A DNA stretch of 64,000 nucleotides from Oceanospirillaceae bacterium. GTDB lineage: Bacteria > Pseudomonadota > Gammaproteobacteria > Pseudomonadales > Balneatricaceae. Location: the NCBI GenBank assembly GCA_013373085.1, contig JABXIM010000044.1, positions 62,001 to 126,000 of the forward strand. The letters run 5' to 3'. The translations under genes and the position numbers were made by a program. This document shows, in pieces, positions 43,652 through 51,616 of this stretch; positions within the stretch are counted from its first letter, which is position 1; every line of letters begins with the position of its first letter. Below the pieces are notes generated by a model, which saw only the letters and a program-made list of their open reading frames with translations, did not search any database and was not told where the DNA came from.

Positions 43652-44593
43652 ATGGATCCACGACATCTCGTTTACCTCGCAGTGATACTGGACAAGGGGT
43701 CGATAACCTCCGCCTCCAAGCACCTGCTCGTCGCCCAGCCGACGCTCACGCGCGTTATGGCCACACTCGAAATGCAGGCTGGCACGCAGCTCTTTTCCCG
43801 CAGCCGGTTCGGGGTGAAAAGCACGCCGATGGGAGATGCCCTGGCCCGGGAAGGACGCGCCATCATGCGCACCATGGAGATGGCGAAAGAGCAGGTTTCC
43901 CGCTACCGCACCGGTCTGAACCTGCAGCTGCGGGTCGCTACCGGACCGATGATCGGCATGGCGATCATTCCGGAGCTGATCGATCGGCTGACCCGCAAGC
44001 ATCCACGAATGGCGATTACCGTCACATCCGACACGCCGTCCATGGCACTCGATGATCTTCTGGATGACCTGCACGACGTGGTCATAGCCCCGGCTCCGCA
44101 TGAGCGGGCACTGGCAGGTATCCACCGGGAACTCCTGCTGGAAGACGAACTGGGCATATTTTGCGGCACCAGCCACCCGCTGGCGAAACAGGAAACCATT
44201 ACGGTCGAAGACTTCGAATCGGCGAAGTGGTTGAGTGTGGGACTGGCCAGTCCCTTCGAAGAGCAGTTCATCAAGATGCTGACGGCGGAGGGCATCAAAA
44301 AAATCAAAACCCAGACAGTATTCAAGAATGATGCGGCCATGCTGATCGACCTGCTGGCGCGAGGCCACCATCTGGCGGTATTGCCCCGGCTCCCGGTACG
44401 AGCGCTCATCGATCCCGACAGGATCACAGAGCTGGACCTTGGATCTGCCAGCCCTAACGAGCGCAACATCTACCTCTGGTCGAATGAGAAGGTGATCGAC
44501 AGCGACGCCTATCGGTACTTTAAGCAAGAGCTGGAATCCGTCTGCCAGAGTTTGAAAAACCACCCACTGGAGCCGCCGGCATTTCCAGAATGA
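43652..44593 (+). CDS. LysR-type regulator of module 3 / porin
   Basis: A 313-aa LysR protein, third member of the subfamily at 6819 and 16668 (MDPRHLVYLAVIL, then HLLVAQPTLTRVMATLE). It is divergent from the porin and next to permease 3 and sulfatase 3. By analogy with the other two modules it should control this transporter set. A weak ribosome site is seen. The start MDP is conserved in the subfamily, which supports it. Confidence 0.9.
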   Translation: MDPRHLVYLAVILDKGSITSASKHLLVAQPTLTRVMATLEMQAGTQLFSRSRFGVKSTPMGDALAREGRAIMRTMEMAKEQVSRYRTGLNLQLRVATGPMIGMAIIPELIDRLTRKHPRMAITVTSDTPSMALDDLLDDLHDVVIAPAPHERALAGIHRELLLEDELGIFCGTSHPLAKQETITVEDFESAKWLSVGLASPFEEQFIKMLTAEGIKKIKTQTVFKNDAAMLIDLLARGHHLAVLPRLPVRALIDPDRITELDLGSASPNERNIYLWSNEKVIDSDAYRYFKQELESVCQSLKNHPLEPPAFPE

Positions 44594-44655
44594 GCGTCGG
44601 GCGCGGATTGCCGCCCACCGCCTGTCACGACCGGATAATTAACGCCCCAGCGCGG

Positions 44656-44742
44656 TCAAGCGAAACGGGTATCGAGCGTGTAGAGACCATCGGACAGGAG
44701 GCGGACCAGGAAATCGACGCAAACGCGCAGGCGCGACGATTC
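44656..44742 (-). pseudogene. C-terminal remnant of a LysR gene
   Basis: On the minus strand the last 27 codons before a stop read SSRLRVCVDFLVRLLSDGLY plus a short tail, the usual C-terminal helix of LysR regulators (R.FvDFLve.l). No matching HTH or sensor domain lies upstream, where a REP-like repeat begins instead. It looks like a fragment left by deletion. Confidence 0.45.
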
Positions 44743-44786
44743 AGCTAGCGTTGTGAATTGACTTCCCAAATCCGTGCCCGCTCTCT

Positions 44787-44850
44787 TCCCGGCGGGGCGC
44801 CGGCCCCACAAGTCGGCACTTTCGTGGGAGCGACGCCCCGTCGCGAAACA
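44787..44850. repeat. REP-like inverted repeat
   Basis: GGCGGGGCGCCGGCCCCAC faces GTGGGAGCGACGCCCCGTCG. The second arm is the Pseudomonas-type REP signature. It is located between the LysR remnant and the quiC stop. Confidence 0.6.
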
Positions 44851-44903
44851 GACTCGCATAACCATCTGTTCGCTGCGGGAAGTGCCCTTCGGGTACGCCG
44901 TTG

Positions 44904-46748
44904 CTAAAGGTCACCCTCGCGGCAATACTCACGCGCCTGGGCCGCCAGACGGATATGGGCATTGGCCTCGCCATAGCGGTTATATCCCCCGACACGCTGC
45001 ACCACTTCGAAGAACACGCCATGCACCTCGCGGGTGTAGAAGTGGAAGAACTCACCGTCGTCATTGCGATCGTACAGAAGGTTCATACTCTGCAGGCGCT
45101 CGAGCAGCTCAGGCTCAAGCGCGAAGCGCGCGTCCAGGTCACGGTAGTAATTCTGTGGTACCGGCAGCAGGTTGTCGGCACCGACCGTTTCCGCGGCGGC
45201 AAAGATATCCTCGCAACTGAAGGCGATCTGCTGTACCCCGGAGCCCTTGGACTTGCTGATAAAGCGCTGCGCCGAGGCTTCGCGTGCCGCGGTCATGTTG
45301 ATCGGAATACGCACCCGGCCATTGCGGCTGCTCGCCACCCGGCTGACGACCAGACCGTAGATATCGGGCAGGTCGGTACTGGCTTCGATCTCGAAGTCGA
45401 ACAGCGATTTGTAGAAGAAGGCTGCCGAGAGGAAATCGGTGTTGGAGACCGTCTGACCGACGTGGTCGATGCGCTGCAGGCCGGCATCGGGCGACGCGTC
45501 CGGCTCGACCGGCACAAAATCGATATCGAAGAAACGGAACTTGCCGCGACGCTCGACAAAATACACCAGGCTGTCGCCGATCCCGCGAATGGCCGGAATA
45601 TTGAGTTCACCCGGCCCCGCCTGATTGGCAAACCGGTTGCAGCGATAACGATCGGCACGCGCCAGCGTCTGGGCCAGGTCCGTGGTGGCGAGCGCCAGCG
45701 CACAGACCGATACACCGTGGGCCTGGTAATGTTCATGGGCCTGACTTTGCGGTTCGCGGTTCAACACCAGATTGATATCGCCCTGGCGCATCAGGCTGAC
45801 ATTCTTGGAGCGGTGGCGGTGCGTCTCGCGAAAGCCCAGGCGCTGCAGCAACCCGATCAGCTCCTCGCCGCTCTCGCCTTCGACGGCAAACTCGATGAAC
45901 TCGACGTCGGTGATTTCCGGCTCCGCCTGCTGCTGTGCCGAGGTCTGTTCCTCGAGCCAGATCAGCGAGCGCATGCCATCGACCGCCTTTTCCAGCGGTG
46001 ACGAAGCGCGGAACTCGTCGTTGAAGATTTCGTGCGACAGGTAGTCGTCGAACCCCTTGTCCCGGAGGCACTGCACGAACTCGGCCACCGGCAGGTCGCC
46101 CTGCCCGGGGAAGCAGCGGAAGTGGCGGCTGTAGTGCAATACTTCCATCTGCAGACGCGGCGCGTCGGCGACCTGCACCAGGGCGATCTTGTCGACGGGA
46201 ATCTCGTCGCGCAGGCAGTCCAGGGTACAGCCGCGGGCGAACATGTGGAAGCTGTCGAGAATGATGCCGAGGTTGGGGTGGTCGGCACGCTTGACGATAT
46301 CCCAGGCGACATCGTAATCGGCGACGTAGCGCCCCCAGGCCAGCGCTTCGTAACCGAGCGTAAAGCCCTCCTGACGCGCCAGCTCCGCGAGTTCGTTCAG
46401 ATCGGCCGCGGCGCGATCCCGGTCGTCGATAACGTGGGGCGAGACATTGCTGCAGATCAGCATGCGCCGCGTGCCCAGTTCATGCATCAACTCGAACTTG
46501 CGCTGCGCCCGGTAGAAGTTCTGTTTGCGCCAGGGCTCCGGCATCGCCTCGAAGTCCCGGAACGGCTGCAGGGCGATGATCTCCAGCCCCAGGTCCTCCG
46601 CCATCTTGCGCACGTCGGACGGCGTACCGTCGAACTGGGTCAGATCGTTTTCGAAGATTTCGACGCCGTCAAACCCGGCTCTGGCAACAGCGCGAAATTT
46701 CTCCTGAAGCGTGCCGGAAATGCTGACGGTGGCCAATGCCCTTTTCAT
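44904..46748 (-). CDS. quiC: 3-dehydroshikimate dehydratase fused to HPPD-like domain
   Basis: A 614-aa two-domain QuiC. The N-terminal TIM barrel (1-275) keeps the expected metal ligands E134 (GYEALAW), D165 (LDSFHMFA), Q192 (VQVADAP) and E240 (SHEIFND). It converts 3-dehydroshikimate to protocatechuate. The C-terminal part (about 285-614) is a double VOC/HPPD-like module retaining DHVG and the final FFEVVQR Glu, but with VQQIA where dioxygenases have a second His. It is divergent from a PcaQ-like LysR, and the product enters the LigAB ring-cleavage route. Confidence 0.93.
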   Translation of the reverse strand: MKRALATVSISGTLQEKFRAVARAGFDGVEIFENDLTQFDGTPSDVRKMAEDLGLEIIALQPFRDFEAMPEPWRKQNFYRAQRKFELMHELGTRRMLICSNVSPHVIDDRDRAAADLNELAELARQEGFTLGYEALAWGRYVADYDVAWDIVKRADHPNLGIILDSFHMFARGCTLDCLRDEIPVDKIALVQVADAPRLQMEVLHYSRHFRCFPGQGDLPVAEFVQCLRDKGFDDYLSHEIFNDEFRASSPLEKAVDGMRSLIWLEEQTSAQQQAEPEITDVEFIEFAVEGESGEELIGLLQRLGFRETHRHRSKNVSLMRQGDINLVLNREPQSQAHEHYQAHGVSVCALALATTDLAQTLARADRYRCNRFANQAGPGELNIPAIRGIGDSLVYFVERRGKFRFFDIDFVPVEPDASPDAGLQRIDHVGQTVSNTDFLSAAFFYKSLFDFEIEASTDLPDIYGLVVSRVASSRNGRVRIPINMTAAREASAQRFISKSKGSGVQQIAFSCEDIFAAAETVGADNLLPVPQNYYRDLDARFALEPELLERLQSMNLLYDRNDDGEFFHFYTREVHGVFFEVVQRVGGYNRYGEANAHIRLAAQAREYCREGDL

Positions 46749-46890
46749 GCTGTAGTCCCGTGGTTTGCCGCCGCGCGTGTCGCGAGAACCGGGCTGCCGG
46801 CTCCCGGGGCCGGGAGGCTGGTATTGATGGCTGGATGCAGCTTAAACAGTAAACACAAAGAAAGTGGCTGAAAAATGAATATTAATCGCA

Positions 46891-46918
46891 CCTATATATC
46901 ACTACTGATATATATAGG
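46891..46918. promoter_or_regulatory. CCTATATATC palindrome between quiC and the LysR gene
   Basis: CCTATATATC-actact-(GATATATATAGG) is an inverted repeat centred in the divergent promoter. The CCTATA half-site recurs near the GntR gene, the shikimate dehydrogenase and dctP, so a common repressor is likely. Confidence 0.55.
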
Positions 46919-46998
46919 ACTAAAATACTGACAATAAAGAACTTATTCGATATGCGATCAATATTTACAACTTCACACTATATTTTCTGGAACGCCCC

Positions 46999-47925
46999 AT
47001 GTTAGAAAATCGCATCAAGTACCGTCACCTGCAGTGCTTTCTCGAGGTCGCGCGCCAACGCAGTGTCGGCCGCGCCGCCGACATGCTCGCACTGACACAG
47101 CCGGCGGTATCGAAAAAGCTCAAGGAACTCGAAGAGATGCTGGGCGTGCGCCTGATGGAGCGCAGCAAGAAGGGCGTCGAGCTTACCCAGTTCGGGGAAA
47201 TGTTCCTGAAATATGCCAGCGCCAGTGTCGCGGCGCTGCGCGAAGGCGCCGACAGCATTGCCCAGGCGCGCCAGAAGGGTAGAACCCGTCTCAGCGTCGG
47301 TGTGCTGCCAACGGTCGCAACCAGTATCATGCCCCAGGCCGTCAAGGCCCTTTACGACAATGACCTTGGCGTCACGTTGAACCTGGTCGCGGGGCCCAAC
47401 AGCCAGTTGCTGAATCAGCTCAGGGTCGGCGCCCTCGACCTGGTGGTCGGGCGTCTCGGCGCGGTCGACATGATGTCGGGCCTGTCGTTCCAGTCCCTGT
47501 TCTCGGAGCGCGTCGCCTTCGTCGTGCGCAGCCAGCACCCCCTGGCCCGCACAGGCGCGCTCAGCGCTGCCGCCTTTAGCGACTATACCCTGCTGCGGCC
47601 GTCACCGGAGTCCGCCGTTGCACCGGCTATCGAGAGACTCCTGCTGGCCCAGGGCATTGCTACGCCCAAAGCCTCGATCGAGACGATATCGGACTCCTTC
47701 GGCAAGGAATACATCCGCCAGTCCGACGCCATCTGGGTCATTTCTCGCGGCGTCGTGGCCCGTGAACTCTCGACCGGCGAATTCGCCGAACTGCCGCTCG
47801 ACACGGACGACACCCAGGGGCCGGTCGGGCTCACGACCCGGGCCGACGTTTCCCCGACACCGGCGCTGCAGCTGCTGATGAATGCCATTCGCGATGCCGC
47901 TGGCCATTACTCGGGCTCATACTGA
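46999..47925 (+). CDS. pcaQ: PcaQ-like LysR regulator
   Basis: A 308-aa LysR protein with the PcaQ-type start RIKYRHLQCFLEVARQRSVG and the HTH LALTQPAVSKKLKELE. PcaQ activates protocatechuate genes with pathway intermediates. It is divergent from quiC, whose product is protocatechuate, which suits that assignment. The precise regulon cannot be seen, since no pca ring-cleavage operon is in the window. Confidence 0.85.
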   Translation: MLENRIKYRHLQCFLEVARQRSVGRAADMLALTQPAVSKKLKELEEMLGVRLMERSKKGVELTQFGEMFLKYASASVAALREGADSIAQARQKGRTRLSVGVLPTVATSIMPQAVKALYDNDLGVTLNLVAGPNSQLLNQLRVGALDLVVGRLGAVDMMSGLSFQSLFSERVAFVVRSQHPLARTGALSAAAFSDYTLLRPSPESAVAPAIERLLLAQGIATPKASIETISDSFGKEYIRQSDAIWVISRGVVARELSTGEFAELPLDTDDTQGPVGLTTRADVSPTPALQLLMNAIRDAAGHYSGSY

Positions 47926-48104
47926 AAGCGATATAACAGGCAGGAGAAAAATCAATTTACATTCGATCCCCAGCTTCCAGAATAGATAGACTGGCAACTC
48001 CCGGGGCAGCCACCGTACTGCGGAGCCCCCATCCACCCTCCCGCGCCGCTCCCTGCGCCGCCTGTGGCAGTCACAAGTTCCCATAGCCTTCACGGAGAGA
48101 TCAG

Positions 48105-49040
48105 ATGCTAGACGTACTGGCCACGACAGCGCCCATATTCCTGCTCATCGCGCTTGGTTTGATCGCGGTCAAAACGCAGCTGATGCCCCCGGAGGCGATC
48201 CCGGGACTGGGCCGTTTCGTGCTCTATTTCGCCATGCCCGCGCTCATTGTCACGACCCTGGGCAACATGGCGTTCAGCGAAGTCATCGATCCGCTGTACC
48301 TGCTGATCTACGGTTCAGGGTCGGTGCTCGCTCTGCTGTTCGGCATCGCCGTCAGCAAGACCCTGTTGCGCGACAACCTCACCGGCAGTGGCGTAAAAGG
48401 GATCGGCATGTCGATTTCCAACAGCGCCTTCTTCGGCTACCCGGTATTGCTGCTGGTGTTCGATCACCCGCCGACCAATGCCTTCGCCATGTGCCTGATA
48501 ATCGAGAACATTCTCATCCTGCCGCTGGCGCTGGTGACGATCGAATACAGCATCGGTCGACAGACCGGTACCACCCTGCTGGAAGCCTGGAAAACCGTTA
48601 TCGGACGGGTGGCACGCAACCCCCTGATCATTGCCATCGCAGTCGGCGTGCTGATATCCGCACTGAAACTGGAGCTGCCCACAGTGCTCAGCCAAAGCCT
48701 GGACATGCTGGCGCGAACCGCCGCCAGCGTCGCGCTGTTCGTCGTCGGCGGCTCACTGGCCAGCACCGGCCTGCGCGGCAACCTCGTCGAAATCGGCACA
48801 GTGGCCGCCGGCAAACTGATGATGCACCCGTTGCTGGTCGGTCTGATGGTGCTGGCGATACCCGGACTGGATCCGCAGCTAAAACTCGCCGCGGTGCTGA
48901 TGGCAGCCATGCCGATGATGAGCATCTATCCGATCATCGGCGGCAATTACGGCTACCGCAATCAATGTTCAGGGATGCTGCTGGCGACTACCGTGCTGTC
49001 GTTTGCAACCATCAGCATTACGCTGAGGCTGCTGCTGTAA
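48105..49040 (+). CDS. AEC-family membrane carrier
   Basis: A 311-aa auxin-efflux-carrier-type transporter with two five-helix halves. Visible helices include LATTAPIFLLIALGLIAVK and the conserved SNSAFFGYPVLL. Bacterial AEC members transport small dicarboxylates or other organic acids such as malonate. Gene position after pcaQ suggests uptake or efflux of an aromatic or hydroaromatic acid. A CGGAGAG ribosome site is present. Confidence 0.85.
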   Translation: MLDVLATTAPIFLLIALGLIAVKTQLMPPEAIPGLGRFVLYFAMPALIVTTLGNMAFSEVIDPLYLLIYGSGSVLALLFGIAVSKTLLRDNLTGSGVKGIGMSISNSAFFGYPVLLLVFDHPPTNAFAMCLIIENILILPLALVTIEYSIGRQTGTTLLEAWKTVIGRVARNPLIIAIAVGVLISALKLELPTVLSQSLDMLARTAASVALFVVGGSLASTGLRGNLVEIGTVAAGKLMMHPLLVGLMVLAIPGLDPQLKLAAVLMAAMPMMSIYPIIGGNYGYRNQCSGMLLATTVLSFATISITLRLLL

Positions 49041-49044
49041 TCAG

Positions 49045-49206
49045 GGAACCTGCGAATAAGTCCCAATGAGGCTCTGGCTTTCAGCGCGGGCCGGAATCGA
49101 GGCGCCGTTTCGATGGCATGCTGGTGGCCTGTCGAGAAGCGGCAACAAAGAGTCCGGTTCGCGCTGCAAGCCCCGCAGGGACCAAATGGGACTTGTTCGC
49201 AGGTTC
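49045..49206. mobile_element. 162-bp MITE-like element
   Basis: Terminal inverted repeats GGAACCTGCGAATAAGTCCCA (21 bp, quoted in part) and TGGGACTTGTTCGCAGGTTC plus C match with one mismatch. The 120-bp interior has no ORF. Flanks TCAG and TTAG could be an eroded 4-bp target duplication. It starts four bases after the AEC stop codon. A non-autonomous transposon remnant is the simplest reading. Confidence 0.65.
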
Positions 49207-49275
49207 CTTAGTAGTGAGCGGTAGGCAGTAGGCGATACGCCCGGGCGACATAGGCGCCACCCGGTATCGGCAGGT

Positions 49276-49941
49276 TCAGAGCGGCGCTTCCCGCCCCATG
49301 TCAATATGCTTGCTCAGCAACGCCTCTGCCCCCTGCTCATCGTCCTGCATGATCAGGTCGAGAAGTGCCTGGTGATCTGCGATGCTGTCCCGGCCGCGGA
49401 ACGGGCGCTTGGGCAGCGCCAGTACCTGGTAGCGCATGAACAGCTCAATCACCGAGGCGTGATAACGGATCAGCTGGTTGGAGCCGCAGTTCGAGACGAT
49501 TGCCATATGAAACTCGCGGTCGGCCTTCTCCCACTCCTGCGCATGGGCGTTTTCATCCTCCAGCATCTGCCTTTCCGCGCAGGTCAGGCGATAGTGTGCG
49601 CTGAGCAGGCGGGACTTCCAGTCCATGCTGCTGGCGGTGTTGGCCATCGATTTGCGCAACCCCAGGGTTTCCAGCGTCATCCGCAGCTCCACCAACTCGG
49701 CAAGATCGTCCCTGGAAACCGGGTTGACCCGGAATCCCTTCTGGTCCTCGAAGGCGACAAAACCGTCTGAAACCAGCCGCATCAGCGTCTCCCGCAGGGT
49801 GTTGACGCTGACCCCGTAACGGGCTCGCAGCTCGTTGAGCTTGAGCTTCTGACCCGGCTTCAGGATACCGGAGACGATATCGTTGCGGAGGCTCTCGTAG
49901 GCGGTCTGTCCGACCAGCTTGCGGTCTATGGCGATACTCAT
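49276..49941 (-). CDS. GntR/FCD regulator of the quinate-shikimate genes (candidate)
   Basis: A 221-aa FadR-class regulator. The HTH contains ARYGVSVNTLRETLMRLVSDG, and the FCD domain has the metal-binding type pattern EKADREFHMAIVSNCGS, then a later His in ADHQALL. It is beside the shikimate dehydrogenase gene on the same strand and has CCTATA repeats in its own promoter. It is the best candidate for the repressor acting at the CCTATA sites of the whole 46.9-51.5 kb region. This is inference. Confidence 0.87.
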   Translation of the reverse strand: MSIAIDRKLVGQTAYESLRNDIVSGILKPGQKLKLNELRARYGVSVNTLRETLMRLVSDGFVAFEDQKGFRVNPVSRDDLAELVELRMTLETLGLRKSMANTASSMDWKSRLLSAHYRLTCAERQMLEDENAHAQEWEKADREFHMAIVSNCGSNQLIRYHASVIELFMRYQVLALPKRPFRGRDSIADHQALLDLIMQDDEQGAEALLSKHIDMGREAPL

Positions 49942-49950
49942 GCGCGGACT

Positions 49951-49970
49951 CGAAAGTATAGGCTTATAGG
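49951..49970. promoter_or_regulatory. paired CCTATA half-sites before the GntR gene
   Basis: On the minus strand two CCTATA units are spaced by 2 bp just upstream of the GntR start (plus strand AGTATAGGCTTATAGG). This fits autoregulation and matches the half-site at the quiC and dctP promoters. Confidence 0.45.
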
Positions 49971-50087
49971 CGTTTGACCCAATATTACATCAATACCGGG
50001 ATGGCGCGGTAACGGCACTGGACGCGGGACAGGTGCAGCCGGCACGAAAGCCGACTGGCCGGATGCACGCAGCCAGCGCCGAAACGA

Positions 50088-50942
50088 TCAGTCGATAAGC
50101 GTACTGCTGATATCAAACTGCTGCTTGAAACGCTGCACCACCGGGGCCGGATCCTCGACCTTGACGTCGGTGAAGATCTCGAACGCATCGAGCCCCTGGT
50201 AGATGAACAGGTCGAAGCCGGAGACGATGCTCAGTCCCTGGCGGTGCGCCTGGACCAGGAACTCGGTATCGAGCGGGGTATAGACGGCGTCGAAGGCCCA
50301 GCGTTGACCACCGATCAGCATTGCCGGTATCGGGCAGCCCGGCGTCTTGTAATGCCCCACCGGCGTACAGTTTACCAGGCCATCCGCGGAACGGACCGCA
50401 TCCGCCAGGTTCGCCTGGTCGACGGCGGTGGCGTTGAACCCCACCGTGTTCATCGCGTCTGCCAGCGAACGGGCACTGTCGGCATTGAGGTCGAAGATCG
50501 CCACTTCGCTCGCCCCCAGCTCGAACAGCGCAAAGGCAATGGCGCGGCCGACACCGCCCGCCCCGATCAGCAATACACGCCCGGCCGGCTGCTCGCCGAC
50601 CCGACCGCGGTAGCCGCGGATGAATCCGGTGTAATCGGTATTGAAGGCGCGGACCATCTCGTCCAGTGCCAGGGTATTGGTCGAGCCCACCAGGTCGACC
50701 GCACCATTGACGCTGCCGGCGCTGGCGACGGCAATCTGCTTGTAGGGGAAGGTCACATTGGTACCGCGATAGCCCTGGTCACGCAAAAACGCCAGGGTTT
50801 CCGCGAACGCCTTGGGACTGGCGTCTTTGGGCTCGTGCAATTCGTAACTGAGCGGGAGACCGTAGATCTCGCCCAGCATCCGGTGTAACGAAGGTGCGCG
50901 CGATTGCTGGATTGACTGGCCGATTAGCCCGAGCTTCAACAT
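50088..50942 (-). CDS. shikimate/quinate dehydrogenase (AroE family)
   Basis: The track begins at a TTG (50957). The ATG at 50942 (MLKLGLIGQSIQQSRAPSLH) with a GGAGAA site is preferred (284 aa). Substrate-site features SRAPSLH and NVTFPYKQ and the dinucleotide motif GAGGVGRAI are clear. The acidic residue after beta-2 (IFDLNADS) suggests NAD rather than NADP, as in catabolic members. In this operon it would oxidise shikimate or quinate to the 3-dehydro acid, feeding AroQ and QuiC. Confidence 0.88.
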   Translation of the reverse strand: MLKLGLIGQSIQQSRAPSLHRMLGEIYGLPLSYELHEPKDASPKAFAETLAFLRDQGYRGTNVTFPYKQIAVASAGSVNGAVDLVGSTNTLALDEMVRAFNTDYTGFIRGYRGRVGEQPAGRVLLIGAGGVGRAIAFALFELGASEVAIFDLNADSARSLADAMNTVGFNATAVDQANLADAVRSADGLVNCTPVGHYKTPGCPIPAMLIGGQRWAFDAVYTPLDTEFLVQAHRQGLSIVSGFDLFIYQGLDAFEIFTDVKVEDPAPVVQRFKQQFDISSTLID

Positions 50943-51071
50943 TGTTATTCTCCGCAAGACTCGCCGCCGCCGGTAGGCCCATCCTGATCCCCGGCCGCCT
51001 GAAACTGGTAACGCTCAAGCCCGCCGACCGGCATCCTGCCTGACCAACGCAGTCGCGTCATTTTGGCCGAT

Positions 51072-51096
51072 ACTAATTACATCAACCCGAATTAGT
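51072..51096. promoter_or_regulatory. ACTAATT inverted repeat
   Basis: ACTAATT-acatcaacccg-AATTAGT is a perfect 7-bp inverted repeat 130 bp upstream of the shikimate dehydrogenase start. It runs into TCAATATATATGG. Possible regulator site. Confidence 0.4.
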
Positions 51097-51114
51097 CAAT
51101 ATATATGGTGTTTT

Positions 51115-51130
51115 AAAAAATATAGGACAT
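51115..51130. promoter_or_regulatory. AAAAAATATAGGAYAT box, copy 1
   Basis: AAAAAATATAGGACAT is identical in 15 of 16 bases to the box at 51455. It lies in the upstream region of the minus-strand dehydrogenase gene and contains the CCTATA half-site on the opposite strand. Confidence 0.6.
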
Positions 51131-51454
51131 TTGCATCGAACAGCTTTCGGGATACCTGACGAGCGCGCGCAGCCATACCTTGCCCCAGTGTCTATGCTTG
51201 ACGATATACCCGGTAACCTGGGCCGCCAGGTCGATATACGCCCCGGCGTGATCAACAAATGACCAATAAAATCAACATACATACCCAAATCGATATACAA
51301 AAAGAACAAAAGCTCACTTTTCATACCGATTTCATTGATACAAAGTGTATACCCAAGTCAGGGTCAGGACCGGTGGTTGCGGTAAGCCCATCAGACTCGA
51401 GCCGCTATACCGGTGTGTACATCGACACGACCGGGGCATTGGGCTGAATGACTC

Positions 51455-51470
51455 AAAAAATATAGGATAT
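51455..51470. promoter_or_regulatory. AAAAAATATAGGAYAT box, copy 2
   Basis: AAAAAATATAGGATAT is the partner of the box at 51115 and lies 147 bp upstream of dctP. The 674-bp gap 50943-51616 holds both boxes and two palindromes but no credible gene. Confidence 0.6.
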
Positions 51471-51483
51471 TTTTGCTTTAACC

Positions 51484-51513
51484 CAATACTATTGACCATA
51501 GTCAATAGTATTG
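51484..51513. promoter_or_regulatory. 30-bp perfect palindrome upstream of dctP
   Basis: CAATACTATTGAC-cata-GTCAATAGTATTG has two 13-bp arms with a 4-nt centre. It is 104 bp upstream of the dctP start. Low GC and no T-run argue for an operator rather than a terminator. Confidence 0.6.
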
Positions 51514-51616
51514 TTAGCCTCCAAGCATCGACTGACTATCGCATACTGTCGATGCGGCTGAACTTACAATAACCGACCAGCTGAGCGGCCCCCCGTCGCC
51601 CGATGGAGATATAAAA

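Noticed and set aside
43362-43661. 99-aa minus ORF in the porin/LysR gap
   Set aside because: It overlaps the LysR start and promoter, has no ribosome site or recognisable domain and covers AT-rich regulatory DNA.
51259-51447. 62-aa plus ORF upstream of dctP
   Set aside because: It has no ribosome site and no domain, and it lies in a region full of regulatory palindromes.
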